Positions 26,219-38,032 of a stretch of 64,000 bases of DNA are shown piece by piece. The position numbers were made by a program, and so were the translations under genes. Source of the stretch: Casp-actino8 sp964563545 (GTDB lineage Bacteria; Actinomycetota; Acidimicrobiia; Acidimicrobiales; Ilumatobacteraceae); contig CAZLXB010000004.1 in assembly GCA_964563545.1 (NCBI GenBank), forward strand, positions 1 through 64,000, read 5' to 3'. The notes beneath the pieces are model-generated. The model had not been told where the DNA came from. It did no database searches and saw only the letters and a list, made by a program, of their open reading frames with translations. Position 1 is the stretch's first letter. The number at the start of each line of letters is the position of its first letter.

Positions 26219-26543
26219 CGGCGTCGTCGACGCCGCCCGATGAAGACTCGAGGATCTGCGCATCAGCGAGAGCAGCGGCCTCGGCGGCCTCCCGCTCGCG
26301 CACTTCGTCACCCGAAATCCGGACGATCTTGTCGGCGGCGATCTCTTCGAAGCTCAGGCTGAGGAGCTTGCGCAACGACGGCACCTGCGGCGGAATCGTC
26401 CGCTGATTCACGGCGCCGAGGTAGTAGTCCTGGAGTTGACGTGAACGCTGGGCGGCGAGGGTGACCAATTCGAACTTGGAGTCGACCTTGGAGAGCAGAA
26501 CCTCGAGGGGCGGGTTCGTCATGGAGTCGTCAGCGGTCGGCAT
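26202..26543 (-). CDS. rpoZ: RNA polymerase omega subunit
   Basis: Assists assembly of RNA polymerase. 113 aa from ATG 26543 or 106 aa from ATG 26522; the homologous part begins at about PPLEVLLSKVDSKFELVTLAAQR, so both starts are possible. The acidic Ser/Asp-rich C-terminus is an extension. It lies between gmk and coaBC. Confidence 0.9.
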   Translation of the reverse strand: MPTADDSMTNPPLEVLLSKVDSKFELVTLAAQRSRQLQDYYLGAVNQRTIPPQVPSLRKLLSLSFEEIAADKIVRISGDEVREREAAEAAALADAQILESSSGGVDDADDSDA

Positions 26544-26555
26544 AGGCGTTAAAGG

Positions 26556-27149
26556 CTAGCCCCGGCCTCCCGCTTTGCGACGGGCCGCGACCAGGCGGAG
26601 CATCTCGTCGACCGTGGCCTCGAGGTTGTCGTTGACCACGACGTGGTCAGCCATGGCTCGACCGATCGGTTCTTCCTCCTCGGCCTTGCGCAGGCGCTCG
26701 AGAACCTTGTCGTCGGGGTCTCCCCGGCCGATCAGGCGTCGGCGTTGTTCGTCACGTGAGGGAGGCAGGACGAAGATGAGGAGTGCCTCGGGATGGCGGA
26801 CCTTCACCTGCTGGGCGCCATCGACTTCGATCTCGAGGACGAGATCCCGATTCGACGTCGGATCCGGAACGGGTGTGCCGTAGTAATTACCGAGGAACTC
26901 GGTCCACTCGAGGAATCCTCCCCGCGCCACGTGTTCTTCGAATGCGCTCCGCGTGACATAGACGTAAGCGTCGTCACGCTCACCGGGACGCTGACTCCGT
27001 GTCGTCCACGAACGACTGAGCAACAAAGAGGGGTCGCGTCGTACCAGTTCGTCGACGATCGTGCCCTTGCCCACGCCACCGGGGCCGGACACGACGATGA
27101 TCAGCGGTGCTGAACCGGCGGGAGGAGCGGGGTCGACCCGCTCACTCAC
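26556..27149 (-). CDS. gmk: Guanylate kinase
   Basis: Phosphorylates GMP/dGMP. The 197-aa protein has the P-loop VVSGPGGVGKGTIV and the GMP-binding SRSWTTRSQRPGERDDAYVYV. GTG 27149 overlaps the mihF stop as GTGA. Confidence 0.96.
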   Translation of the reverse strand: MSERVDPAPPAGSAPLIIVVSGPGGVGKGTIVDELVRRDPSLLLSRSWTTRSQRPGERDDAYVYVTRSAFEEHVARGGFLEWTEFLGNYYGTPVPDPTSNRDLVLEIEVDGAQQVKVRHPEALLIFVLPPSRDEQRRRLIGRGDPDDKVLERLRKAEEEEPIGRAMADHVVVNDNLEATVDEMLRLVAARRKAGGRG

Positions 27150-27457
27150 TTGGCCAGATGTTCGAGCAGAGCCTTCTTCTGCTGCGCCCCGAGACCCTGG
27201 ATTTTGCGGTTGTCGGCGATGCCGACTTCCTCCATGATCTTGCGCGCCTTGACCTTCCCGAGTCCGGGGAGGCTTTCGAGAAGCGAGACGACCTTCAACT
27301 TGCCGACGTTGGGGTCGGACGAGCTGAGGGCGTCAGCGACGGTGAGTGTGCCCTGCTTCAGCTTCACCTTGATCTCCGCGCGGGCGGCGCGGGCCTCGGC
27401 TGCCTTGGCGAGCGCTGCCGCACGCTGTTCCGGTGTGAGTTGCGGAGGTGTTGCCAT
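27146..27457 (-). CDS. mihF: Actinobacterial integration host factor (mIHF)
   Basis: 103-aa nucleoid-associated protein unrelated to E. coli IHF. The conserved core is KVVSLLESLPGLGKVKARKIMEEVGIA, a helix-hairpin-like DNA-binding region. The N-terminus is a charged helix (AKAAEARAARAEIKVKL). The gene before gmk is the hallmark location in actinobacteria. It starts at ATG 27457, 53 nt after the pyrD stop, so it may have its own promoter. Confidence 0.95.
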   Translation of the reverse strand: MATPPQLTPEQRAAALAKAAEARAARAEIKVKLKQGTLTVADALSSSDPNVGKLKVVSLLESLPGLGKVKARKIMEEVGIADNRKIQGLGAQQKKALLEHLAK

Positions 27458-27510
27458 GCGCGAACCCTACTCCCCTGCTGGGAAGGGGTTGGTGGATACC
27501 GTCGTTATGG

Positions 27511-28441
27511 TCATCGGTCGGAGACCGGGCCGAGGTCGGCCAGACGAGTGATACCTCGACTGGTCGCCCAGCGGTCGAGATCCCGGGCCACCTTGTGGGT
27601 CGCCCGGGGGTCGGCAAACGTGGCCGTCCCCACCTGGACGGCCCGGGCTCCGACCCGCAGGAGATCGGCCGCGCTGACGGCGTCGACGACTCCCCCGACG
27701 CCCACGATCGGGAGATCCGGGAACTGGGAGTGCACGTCGTGGACGGCCCGTACCGCCATCGGATGGATCACCCGCCCCGACACACCACCACCCCCATTGC
27801 CGAGAACCGGACGTCCCGAGTGCGGGTCGAGGACCAAGCCCACCACCGTATTGATGAGGGTCACCGCCTCGGCTCCGGCGGCCGCGACCGCGCCCGCGAC
27901 CTCGACCAGGCGGTCGGTGTTGGGGCTGAGCTTGGCCCACAGGGGAAGGCCGGCGACCCGACAGGCCCGGATGACGTCGGCCGAGACACCGGCATCGTGG
28001 GCGAAGATCCCTCGGCGCCCCTCGAGGTTCGGGCACGAGAGGTTCACCTCCACGGCCACGATGCGCTCGGCACCCGGCCGACTCGCGCAACCGGCCGCCA
28101 CGGCGGCCGCGGCCTCACCGAACTCGTCGATCGTTCGCCCCCAGATACTGACGACGACATCGGCGCTCGCGTCGACGAGGGCCGGAAGGCTCTCGACGAA
28201 CCAGCGCTCGACTCCTGGTCCTTGCAAGCCGACGGCATTGATCATGCCGCCTTCGATCGGATGCAGCCGCGGCGCCGGATTACCCGCCCACGGCATGACC
28301 GACAACGACTTCACCACCACGGCACCGATGGACGACAGGTCGAAGTACGACGCCAACTCGGCGCCGTGGCCCGACGTGCCCGAAGCGGTCATGACGGGAT
28401 GCGCGAGTTCGATCGATCCCACCGTGACGCGGGTGTCGAGG

Positions 28442-28452
<11 letters not shown>
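27511..28452 (-). CDS. pyrD: Dihydroorotate dehydrogenase, class 1B-like
   Basis: Oxidises dihydroorotate to orotate. The 313-aa protein has VEVNLSCPN with the catalytic-loop context of class 1 enzymes, an FMN region VGVGGVVDAVSAADLLRVGA, and no N-terminal membrane helix, arguing against class 2. Class 1B enzymes normally need the PyrK electron-transfer subunit, which is not encoded between carB and pyrD or elsewhere in the window. It overlaps carB by 11 nt. Confidence 0.9.
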
Positions 28453-31735
<3,283 letters not shown>

Positions 31736-31736
31736 G

Positions 31737-32816
31737 TCAGAACCTTCCGCTCGTCATGAGTGCGTCGAATTGGGCGAAGAGATACCGACTGTCGTGAGGC
31801 CCGGGACCGGCCTCCGGGTGGTACTGCACACTGAAGGCCGGAGCGTCGAGAACCCGCATCCCCTCGTTCGTCATGTCGTTCAGATTCAGATGCGTGACCT
31901 CGACCCGCCCGGCGAGAGACTCCGGATCGACGCAGAAGTTGTGGTTCTGACTGGTGATCTCGATGCGACCACTCGCCTCGTGACGGACCGGATGGTTCCC
32001 ACCGTGGTGGCCGAAGGGAAGTTTGAACGTGGAGCCACCCAGAGCCCGACCGAGGAGTTGATGACCGAGACAGATCCCGAACATCGGCACCCGACCGAGA
32101 AGGTCACGGATCGTCTCGACCGCGTAGCCCACCGCGGCCGGATCACCGGGCCCGTTCGACAAGAAGACTCCGTCGGGGTTCATCGACAACACGTCGGCCG
32201 CCGATGTGGAGGCCGGCACGACGTCGACCGTCGCGATCTCGCCCAGACAACGGAGGATCGTGGTCTTGATCCCAAAGTCGAAGGCCACCACCCGTCGCGG
32301 CCCGCTTCCCACCCGGTAGGCGCTCGGCGTGGTGACGGTGGCGACCAGATCGATGCCGTCGGTTCCCTTCTCGGCGCGGGCAGCGGCGAGAAGTTCGGAT
32401 TCGCTCGCTGTACCGAATGCACCCGGCATGGCGCCGGTGTCTCGGAGGACTCGGGTCAGACGACGCGTGTCGATCGATGCGATGCCGGCCACTCCAGCCG
32501 CCGTCAGCATGTCGTCGAGCCCACCACTCGCCCGGTGATTGCTGTATCGGCGCGCCGAGTCACGCACGATGACACCTCGACAGTGGGTGCGAGCAGCCTC
32601 GTCGTCGGTGGGATTGACGCCGTAGTTACCGATGTGCGGGTAGGTGAACGTGATGATCTGACCGGCGTAGCTCGGGTCGGTGATGACTTCCTGGTAACCC
32701 GACATCACCGTGTTGAACACGACTTCGCCGGTGGCGATGGCGGACGGAGCGCCGATGGCCTCACCCTCGAACACGCTCCCGTCGGCCAGGACCAACAGTG
32801 CCTCACGAACCGACAT
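31737..32816 (-). CDS. carA: Carbamoyl-phosphate synthase small (glutaminase) subunit
   Basis: 359-aa class I glutamine amidotransferase that feeds ammonia to CarB. The catalytic cysteine lies in VPMFGICLGHQLLG (about residue 237-250) and the His-Glu pair in VQYHPEAGPGP. Start is ATG 32816. A 60-nt gap from pyrC carries a promoter and two ARG-box-like sites, so carAB can be transcribed separately from pyrRBC. Confidence 0.97.
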   Translation of the reverse strand: MSVREALLVLADGSVFEGEAIGAPSAIATGEVVFNTVMSGYQEVITDPSYAGQIITFTYPHIGNYGVNPTDDEAARTHCRGVIVRDSARRYSNHRASGGLDDMLTAAGVAGIASIDTRRLTRVLRDTGAMPGAFGTASESELLAAARAEKGTDGIDLVATVTTPSAYRVGSGPRRVVAFDFGIKTTILRCLGEIATVDVVPASTSAADVLSMNPDGVFLSNGPGDPAAVGYAVETIRDLLGRVPMFGICLGHQLLGRALGGSTFKLPFGHHGGNHPVRHEASGRIEITSQNHNFCVDPESLAGRVEVTHLNLNDMTNEGMRVLDAPAFSVQYHPEAGPGPHDSRYLFAQFDALMTSGRF

Positions 32817-32836
32817 ACGAACCCGCCATCCCTTCA

Positions 32837-32873
32837 GTATGCATGATCATACGGCTTTGTGCATAATCAATAC
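32837..32873 (-). promoter_or_regulatory. Internal carA promoter with tandem ARG-box-like operators
   Basis: Plus-strand TGCAT at 32840 and at 32860 start two sites exactly 20 bp apart: TGCATGATCATAC and TGCATAATCAATAC. The first contains the 14-mer GCATGATCATACGG also found before argC. A -10 TATGAT (32846-32851, minus strand) is embedded; a -35 is less clear (GTATTG, 16-bp spacer). The spacing and sharing with argC suggest ArgR control of carAB. Confidence 0.65.
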
Positions 32874-32876
32874 TTC

Positions 32877-34184
32877 TCACTTCGTCGCCGCTCCGTCCAC
32901 GACAACGGCGCGGCCGTTCAGAACCGTGTGCCGCACCCGACCCGTCACCTCACGACCGTGGAAGGGCGTGTTCCCGCTCTTGCTGGCGACCTTCCGTCGG
33001 TCGACGTTCCAGCGAGCCGATGGGTCGAACACCACGAGATTCGCCGGTTCGCCTTCGGCCACTGGCCGGCCGTGACGATCATCGAGACCGGCGATACGAG
33101 CCGGGTTCCAACTAAGCGCAGCCAGCACACCCTGCACCGACATCAGACCGGGCTCGACCAATTCGGAAAGGGCCACGCTGAGCGCGGTCTCGAGACCGAT
33201 CATCCCCGGCGGCGCGGCATCGAGTGTCTGTTCCTTCAGATGATCAGCATGCGGCGCGTGATCGGTGGCGATGGCATCGATCGTCCCATCGGCCAAACCC
33301 CTCTTCAGTGCATCGATATCGGCGCGAGTCCGCAACGGCGGGTTGACCTTGAAGACGGGATCGAACCCGGAGAGCATGTCGTCGGTCAGCGAAATGTGAT
33401 GCGGTGTTACTTCGGCGGTCACCGGTAGTCCATCGGCCTTGGCGGCCCGGACCAGTTCGACACTTCGTTCGGTCGACAGATGCAGGAAGTGCATCTGTGC
33501 GCCGGTGAGTCGGCAGAGTTCGATGTCACGGTGCACCATCAACTCTTCGGCGATGGCCGGCCAACCGGGTAGACCCAGTCGACTGCAGCAGGCTCCTTCG
33601 TGCATCACCGCACCCTGTGTGAGTCGGGCGACTTCGCAATGCTGCGCGAGGGTGATACCGAGGTCGCGGCCGTACTCCAGGGCCCGACGCATGAGGAGCG
33701 GATCCTGCACACCGTTGCCGTCGTCGGTGAAGATGCGCACGCCCACGGAAGCCAACTCGGCGAATGGGGCCAGCACCTCCCCGGCGCGGCCGACGGTGAT
33801 GCAGCCCGACGGGTACACATCGCACAATCCGGCCCGACGGCCCTGTTCGCGAACGAACTCGACGACGATGCGCGAATCCTGCGCCGGGTCGGTGTTGGGC
33901 ATGGCCACGACCGCGGTGAAGCCACCGAGCGCCGCGGCCCGACTTCCGGTCTCGATCGTCTCGGACTCCTCTCGGCCCGGTTCACGCAGATGCGTGTGCA
34001 GATCGACGAGACCTGACGAGACGATGCAACCGTTGGCGTCCAACACTTGGGCGTCACCTGGATCTACGGTGCCCGACGGTACGACACCCACCACGCGATC
34101 GCCTTCGATCACGACATCGGCGAGGCGACCGGGCTCACCCGTCGTCGCGTCGACGATGCGTCCCCCACTGATCACGGTTCTCAT
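32877..34184 (-). CDS. pyrC: Dihydroorotase
   Basis: Zinc amidohydrolase closing the dihydroorotate ring. The 435-aa class I enzyme has DLHTHLREPGREESETIETG (metal histidines), PNTDPAQDS and ATDHAPH (catalytic Asp). ATG 34184 overlaps pyrB as ATGA. Confidence 0.97.
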   Translation of the reverse strand: MRTVISGGRIVDATTGEPGRLADVVIEGDRVVGVVPSGTVDPGDAQVLDANGCIVSSGLVDLHTHLREPGREESETIETGSRAAALGGFTAVVAMPNTDPAQDSRIVVEFVREQGRRAGLCDVYPSGCITVGRAGEVLAPFAELASVGVRIFTDDGNGVQDPLLMRRALEYGRDLGITLAQHCEVARLTQGAVMHEGACCSRLGLPGWPAIAEELMVHRDIELCRLTGAQMHFLHLSTERSVELVRAAKADGLPVTAEVTPHHISLTDDMLSGFDPVFKVNPPLRTRADIDALKRGLADGTIDAIATDHAPHADHLKEQTLDAAPPGMIGLETALSVALSELVEPGLMSVQGVLAALSWNPARIAGLDDRHGRPVAEGEPANLVVFDPSARWNVDRRKVASKSGNTPFHGREVTGRVRHTVLNGRAVVVDGAATK

Positions 34185-35137
34185 CGGTTCACCTCCGCTT
34201 CGGATCCGCCGAGCACGTCGAACAAGACGGCCATTCGGACCGACACTCCGTTGGTCACTTGATCGGTCACCACCGAGCCCGGTACTTCGGATGGATCGAC
34301 GACCATCTCGACTCCCCGATTCATGGGTCCGGGGTGCATCACCAGCGCGTCCTTCTTCAGGGCCGCCGCCCGACGCCGGTCGAGTCCGAAGCGGGTCGAG
34401 TACTCGGCGAGATTCGGAACCAGGGCTTCAGCCATTCGTTCACGCTGCATGCGGAGCATGTAGAGGACGTCGACGCCGCCGATCACCGCGTCGAGATCAC
34501 TCACGACCTCGACGTCGCCTCCGTTCGTCCACGGCGACGAATCGGGCGGCAGAAGCGTGGGCGGCGCGACGATCACGACTCGCGCGCCGAGCGCGGTGAA
34601 CGCTTCGGTGCAACTACGTGCCACCCGACTGTGCTTGACATCGCCGACGATCGCGATCCGCAATCCGGACAGACAACCCGGTGCCGGTTTCAGCGCACGT
34701 TCGGTCACGATCGTATGGCAGTCGAGAAGAGCCTGTGTCGGGTGCTGATGCCATCCATCGCCCGCATTGATGACTGACGCTTCCGTCCAATGGCTGATCT
34801 GCCACGGCACTCCACTCGTCTTGTGTCGGACCACGAAAGCAGCTACTCCCATGGCGCTCACGGTCTCGACGGTGTCACGAAGGCTCTCACCTTTGTTGAC
34901 GCTCGACGTCGAGACGCTGAAGGTCATGGTGTCGGCCGAGAGTCGCCGGGCAGCGGTCTCGAAACTGATTCGAGTGCGCGTCGAGTCCTCGAAGAAGAGA
35001 CTGACGACGGTTCGTCCGACCAGCGCCGGCACTTTGGGAACCGAGCGTCGGTTGACCTCGGCCATGTGGGCCGAGAGTTCGAGGATGCGCACGATTCCCT
35101 CGGCGCCGAGCTCGTCGATACTGCGGAGGTGCTTCAT
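34181..35137 (-). CDS. pyrB: Aspartate carbamoyltransferase catalytic subunit
   Basis: 318-aa enzyme with the carbamoyl-phosphate loop FFEDSTRTRISFETA and HPTQALLDCHT. No pyrI regulatory subunit is present, as usual outside enterics. ATG 35137 overlaps the pyrR stop as ATGA. Confidence 0.97.
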   Translation of the reverse strand: MKHLRSIDELGAEGIVRILELSAHMAEVNRRSVPKVPALVGRTVVSLFFEDSTRTRISFETAARRLSADTMTFSVSTSSVNKGESLRDTVETVSAMGVAAFVVRHKTSGVPWQISHWTEASVINAGDGWHQHPTQALLDCHTIVTERALKPAPGCLSGLRIAIVGDVKHSRVARSCTEAFTALGARVVIVAPPTLLPPDSSPWTNGGDVEVVSDLDAVIGGVDVLYMLRMQRERMAEALVPNLAEYSTRFGLDRRRAAALKKDALVMHPGPMNRGVEMVVDPSEVPGSVVTDQVTNGVSVRMAVLFDVLGGSEAEVNR

Positions 35138-35709
35138 GAGCCCGACCGCCGATGGAGGATCACTCCGTCGGGCCCCACGTCGACTTGTTCCTCGAGGCTC
35201 GTCGGAAGGTTCTTGCCCACGTAGTCGGGCCGAATCGGCAGCTCACGATGACCACGATCGATCATCACCGCCAACTGAACCTGGGATGGTCGACCGTATT
35301 GGTTGAGGGCATCGAGTGCCGCCCGAACGGTGCGGCCGGTGAAGAGGACGTCGTCCACGAGCACCACGCGTGCCCCGGCGAGATCGACGGGGATGTCGGT
35401 GACGGCCACCGGGGTCACCGGGCGCAAAGCGATGTCATCACGAAAGAGCGAGACGTCGAGGCGACCGAGTGGAGCAGGCGATCCTTCGATGCGGGCGATG
35501 GCGGCCACGATCATCTCGGCCAACCAGACTCCACCGCGTTGGAGACCGACCACGACCACGCCTTCGGCACCGCGGTTGCGCTCGATGATCTCGTGAGCGA
35601 TTCGGGTCACGGCCCGGTTCACGTCATCGGAATGGAGGACTTGCACACGATCCGAAGCAGTGCCGGTTGTCGGTTCGGGATCGACCCGAGACGTACGAGA
35701 CGTCGCCAT
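35134..35709 (-). CDS. pyrR: PyrR regulatory protein / uracil phosphoribosyltransferase
   Basis: 191 aa. The PRPP-binding motif VVLVDDVLFTGRTVRAALDAL is intact. PyrR binds a conserved RNA hairpin in pyr mRNA when UMP is high. A matching hairpin lies directly before this gene's ribosome binding site, so translational autorepression is likely. It is the first gene of pyrR-pyrB-pyrC-carA-carB-pyrD. ATG 35709 has a GGAGG at 35715-35719. Confidence 0.96.
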   Translation of the reverse strand: MATSRTSRVDPEPTTGTASDRVQVLHSDDVNRAVTRIAHEIIERNRGAEGVVVVGLQRGGVWLAEMIVAAIARIEGSPAPLGRLDVSLFRDDIALRPVTPVAVTDIPVDLAGARVVLVDDVLFTGRTVRAALDALNQYGRPSQVQLAVMIDRGHRELPIRPDYVGKNLPTSLEEQVDVGPDGVILHRRSGS

Positions 35710-35722
35710 GTTGTCCTCCGTT

Positions 35723-35740
35723 CGGGCCTCACGGGACCCG
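35723..35740 (-). promoter_or_regulatory. PyrR-binding-loop RNA hairpin in the pyrR leader
   Basis: Minus-strand CGGGTCCCGTGAGGCCCG forms a CGGG/CCCG stem; its top TCCCGTGAGG fits the PyrR-site consensus TCCnGnGAGG. It lies 3 nt upstream of the pyrR GGAGG. In mycobacteria PyrR bound to such a loop blocks translation, and the geometry here fits that mechanism rather than Bacillus-type attenuation. Confidence 0.75.
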
Positions 35741-35779
35741 TTTGACGGTCGTTCGAACCCTAGCAGCGAACGGCGTGGC

Positions 35780-36703
35780 TCAGCGGCACCGATCGAGGAC
35801 GTCGAGCAGATCTCCCGGAAGCGGGGACTCGAAGGCCAGGACTTCGTGCGTCACCGGGTGCTCGAAGGAGAGTCGGCCGGCGTGGAGGAACGGTCGGTCC
35901 ATCATGAGACTGGCTCGCTGCCCGCCATAGGTGGCGTCCCCCACGACCGGATGTCCGACGGCCGCCAAATGCACGCGGATCTGATGTGTTCGCCCGGTGT
36001 CGAGTTCGCACGCGAGAAGCGACACCTCGGGTTCGGTGAACTCTTTCTCGACGGAATAGTGGGTTCGCGCGTGTTTGCCCGAAGTCACCACCGCCATCTT
36101 CAGAGGATCGCGTGGATCGCGTCCGATGGCGGCGTCGATGGTCCCCGACGGTGCGTCGAGATGGCCCCACGCAAGAGCGACGTAGTGACGAGACACCTCG
36201 TGTTCGCTCATCGCCTCGACAAGAGCGTCGTAGGCCTCGGCCGATCTGGCCACCACGAGAAGGCCCGATGTGCCGACATCGAGTCGGTGCACGATGCCGG
36301 GCCGCAGAGGATCCCCCACCGCGGCGATCTCCGGGAACCGCGCGAGAAGGCCGTTGACGAGAGTCCCCGTCGGGTTGCCGGCCCCCGGATGCACCACGAT
36401 TCCGGGGGCCTTGTCGACCACGATCACGTGCTGATCCTCGAACACGACGACGACGCTTACGGATGCATCGGGGCCGGGGGGTTCGTCACGTGGAATCGCC
36501 GACCGATCGACCTCGACGACCTGCCCTTCGTCGAGTCGGATCTTTCCCGAACGAACCACGGCACCGTCGACGCTCACCCCGCCATTGGCCACGGTCTCGG
36601 CGGCATCGGCGCGGCTGATCTCGGCGATCAGCGACACGATTCGGTCGAGCCGTTCACCGGCGAGAAGCGAAGGAATCTCCTCGCTCACCCGATCAGACGC
36701 CAT
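35780..36703 (-). CDS. rluD: RluD-like 23S rRNA pseudouridine synthase
   Basis: 307 aa, RluA family. An N-terminal S4 RNA-binding domain (ERLDRIVSLIAEISRADAAETVANGGVSV split across residues 17-45) precedes the catalytic domain with HRLDVGTSGLLVVA, where the Asp is the nucleophile. RluD modifies helix 69 positions 1911/1915/1917 in E. coli; the specific target here is inferred. It follows lspA with an 11-nt overlap, as in many bacteria. Confidence 0.92.
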   Translation of the reverse strand: MASDRVSEEIPSLLAGERLDRIVSLIAEISRADAAETVANGGVSVDGAVVRSGKIRLDEGQVVEVDRSAIPRDEPPGPDASVSVVVVFEDQHVIVVDKAPGIVVHPGAGNPTGTLVNGLLARFPEIAAVGDPLRPGIVHRLDVGTSGLLVVARSAEAYDALVEAMSEHEVSRHYVALAWGHLDAPSGTIDAAIGRDPRDPLKMAVVTSGKHARTHYSVEKEFTEPEVSLLACELDTGRTHQIRVHLAAVGHPVVGDATYGGQRASLMMDRPFLHAGRLSFEHPVTHEVLAFESPLPGDLLDVLDRCR

Positions 36704-37214
36704 CGGGGCTCTCCTCGACGACCGGTTCCGTGGGAACGGAGGCCCGATCGGTCATGAGAAAGCCGATCACCATCAGGGCTCCCCCGACGTTGATGCAGAT
36801 GTCGGCCACATTGAAGATCGGGAACCACTGGAAGTCGATGAAATCGACCACCGAACCATGCATGAATCCGTCGCCGCGGAAGATGCGATCGATGATGTTG
36901 CCGATCGCTCCCCCGAGAATGAGTCCGGTCGACCAGCGGGCCACACGACCCGACTGCCGACCCAACGAGAGCAACAACACGACCACGATGATCGTGGCGA
37001 GGATTCCGATGAGCGGACCCCAACCCTGCCCTCGACCAAAGGCCATCCCATTGTTGTAAGCCAGGTTGAATTGAAGAGTCCAGATCACATGGTCGATGTG
37101 ACCGTCTCCGAGGTGCCCGACGGCCCACGCCTTGGTGAACTGATCGATGACGACCGCCACGGCGGCCACTACGACCGACAAACGGGCCAGCGTCAGCCGT
37201 CCGGCCCGACTCAT
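36693..37214 (-). CDS. lspA: Lipoprotein signal peptidase
   Basis: 173-aa membrane aspartic protease that cleaves lipoprotein signal peptides. Four hydrophobic helices; catalytic aspartates in GNIIDRIFRGD and VVDFIDF...FNVADICIN. ATG 37214 overlaps the DksA-like gene stop as ATGA, so the longer frame is not needed. Confidence 0.95.
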   Translation of the reverse strand: MSRAGRLTLARLSVVVAAVAVVIDQFTKAWAVGHLGDGHIDHVIWTLQFNLAYNNGMAFGRGQGWGPLIGILATIIVVVLLLSLGRQSGRVARWSTGLILGGAIGNIIDRIFRGDGFMHGSVVDFIDFQWFPIFNVADICINVGGALMVIGFLMTDRASVPTEPVVEESPDGV

Positions 37215-37957
37215 CGTTGCCCGATCCCGCCAACCCTCTCGGTCACGAGTTCGGTGGCCCACGGAATGAATTCGAGACGTTCGCGTGGGATCGGTTTGGT
37301 CGAGATCAGGCTGTAGCCGTAGTCACCCGTCTCGATGCGAGCAAGGGCGGCATCGATGTCGAGCACCGTCTGCCGGTCCTGATCGGAGAGCAACTTCGCG
37401 CGCTCACGTTCGACCGCCAGTGAGTCGCCTTCGCCACCGTCCTCGTCGAACTGATCGTCACCCATGCCGGCGGCCTCGATCAGACTGTCGCGCTCCTTGT
37501 CGAGAGCTTCGGCGAGTCCGAGGTACTGGCGACGCTTGTCCTCGAGCAGCGCGCGCTGGGCGCGCAGGAACGTGAGATCGAAGTCCTTGTTGGCGATGAT
37601 GCCGTCTTTCGACTTGGGCTTCTTGCCGGGCACCGGAGGCTTCACGAACACCGGCTTGGCCGGCGCCTTCTTGACGGCTTCCTTCTTCGGAGCGACGACC
37701 TTGGCCGGGACCTTCTTGGGCGGAACGACCTTCTTGGCGGCTTCCTTCTTCGGAGCGACGACCTTGGCCGGNNNNNNNNNNNNNNNNNNNNNNNNNNNNN
37801 NNNNNNNNNNNNNNNNNNNNNNNNNNNNNNNNNNNNNNNNNNNNNNNNNNNNNNNNNNNNNNNNNNNNNNNGCCTTCTTGGCCGGAGCCTTCTTGGCGAC
37901 CGGCTTCTTGGCCGGTGCCTTCTTGGCCGAAACCTTCTTCTTGGTCGACGTCGCCAT
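37211..37957 (-). CDS. DksA/TraR-like protein with Lys/Ala-rich tail, interrupted by scaffold gap
   Basis: The N-terminal half is Lys/Ala/Pro/Val-rich repeats (AKKAPAKK, VVAPKKE, VPPKKVPAK) like histone-H1-type tails. The C-terminal half (about 110 aa) has the DksA coiled coil and globular region: LLEDKRRQYLGLAEALDKERDSL, then IDAALARIETGDYGYSLISTKPIPRERLEFIPWA. In DksA/TraR the residues after YG are C-x-x-C and a second C-x-x-C follows; here all four cysteines are missing (YGYSLIST, ATELVTE). A 100-N gap of arbitrary size interrupts the repeat tail, so the real length is unknown. Confidence 0.75.
   Translation of the reverse strand: MATSTKKKVSAKKAPAKKPVAKKAPAKKXXXXXXXXXXXXXXXXXXXXXXXXXXXXXXXXXXPAKVVAPKKEAAKKVVPPKKVPAKVVAPKKEAVKKAPAKPVFVKPPVPGKKPKSKDGIIANKDFDLTFLRAQRALLEDKRRQYLGLAEALDKERDSLIEAAGMGDDQFDEDGGEGDSLAVERERAKLLSDQDRQTVLDIDAALARIETGDYGYSLISTKPIPRERLEFIPWATELVTERVGGIGQR
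37772..37871. other. Assembly gap (100 N)
   Basis: Exactly 100 N bases, the conventional scaffold filler. It falls inside the repetitive Lys/Ala codon tract of the DksA-like gene, and the repeat probably caused the assembly break. The reading frame on both sides agrees with a 100-nt gap only by convention. Confidence 0.99.
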
Positions 37958-38032
37958 TGCCGTTCTGCCTCGCCAATCCTGCTTCTGAGTTGCGGCAGGC
38001 TACCGCGGTGAGGCGTCCGCGGCGCGGAACCT

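Noticed and set aside
27458..27510. Terminator after pyrD (CCCCT/AGGGG hairpin)
   Set aside because: The short stem has no T-tract; it may be chance in high-GC DNA and is not listed as a feature.
37621..37957. Repeated units that could suggest a CRISPR or tandem repeat element
   Set aside because: The repeats are codon-level Lys/Ala/Pro/Val repeats within a coding frame, without spacers of uniform size; no cas genes are near.
37464..37988. Plus-strand frame across the N gap
   Set aside because: It is antisense to the DksA-like gene; its low-complexity Thr/Phe/Leu/Ala translation is a mirror of the Lys/Ala codon repeats.
38003..38022. CCGCGG inverted repeat after ileS as terminator
   Set aside because: Six-bp self-palindromic arms without a T-tract; chance is likely at this GC content.
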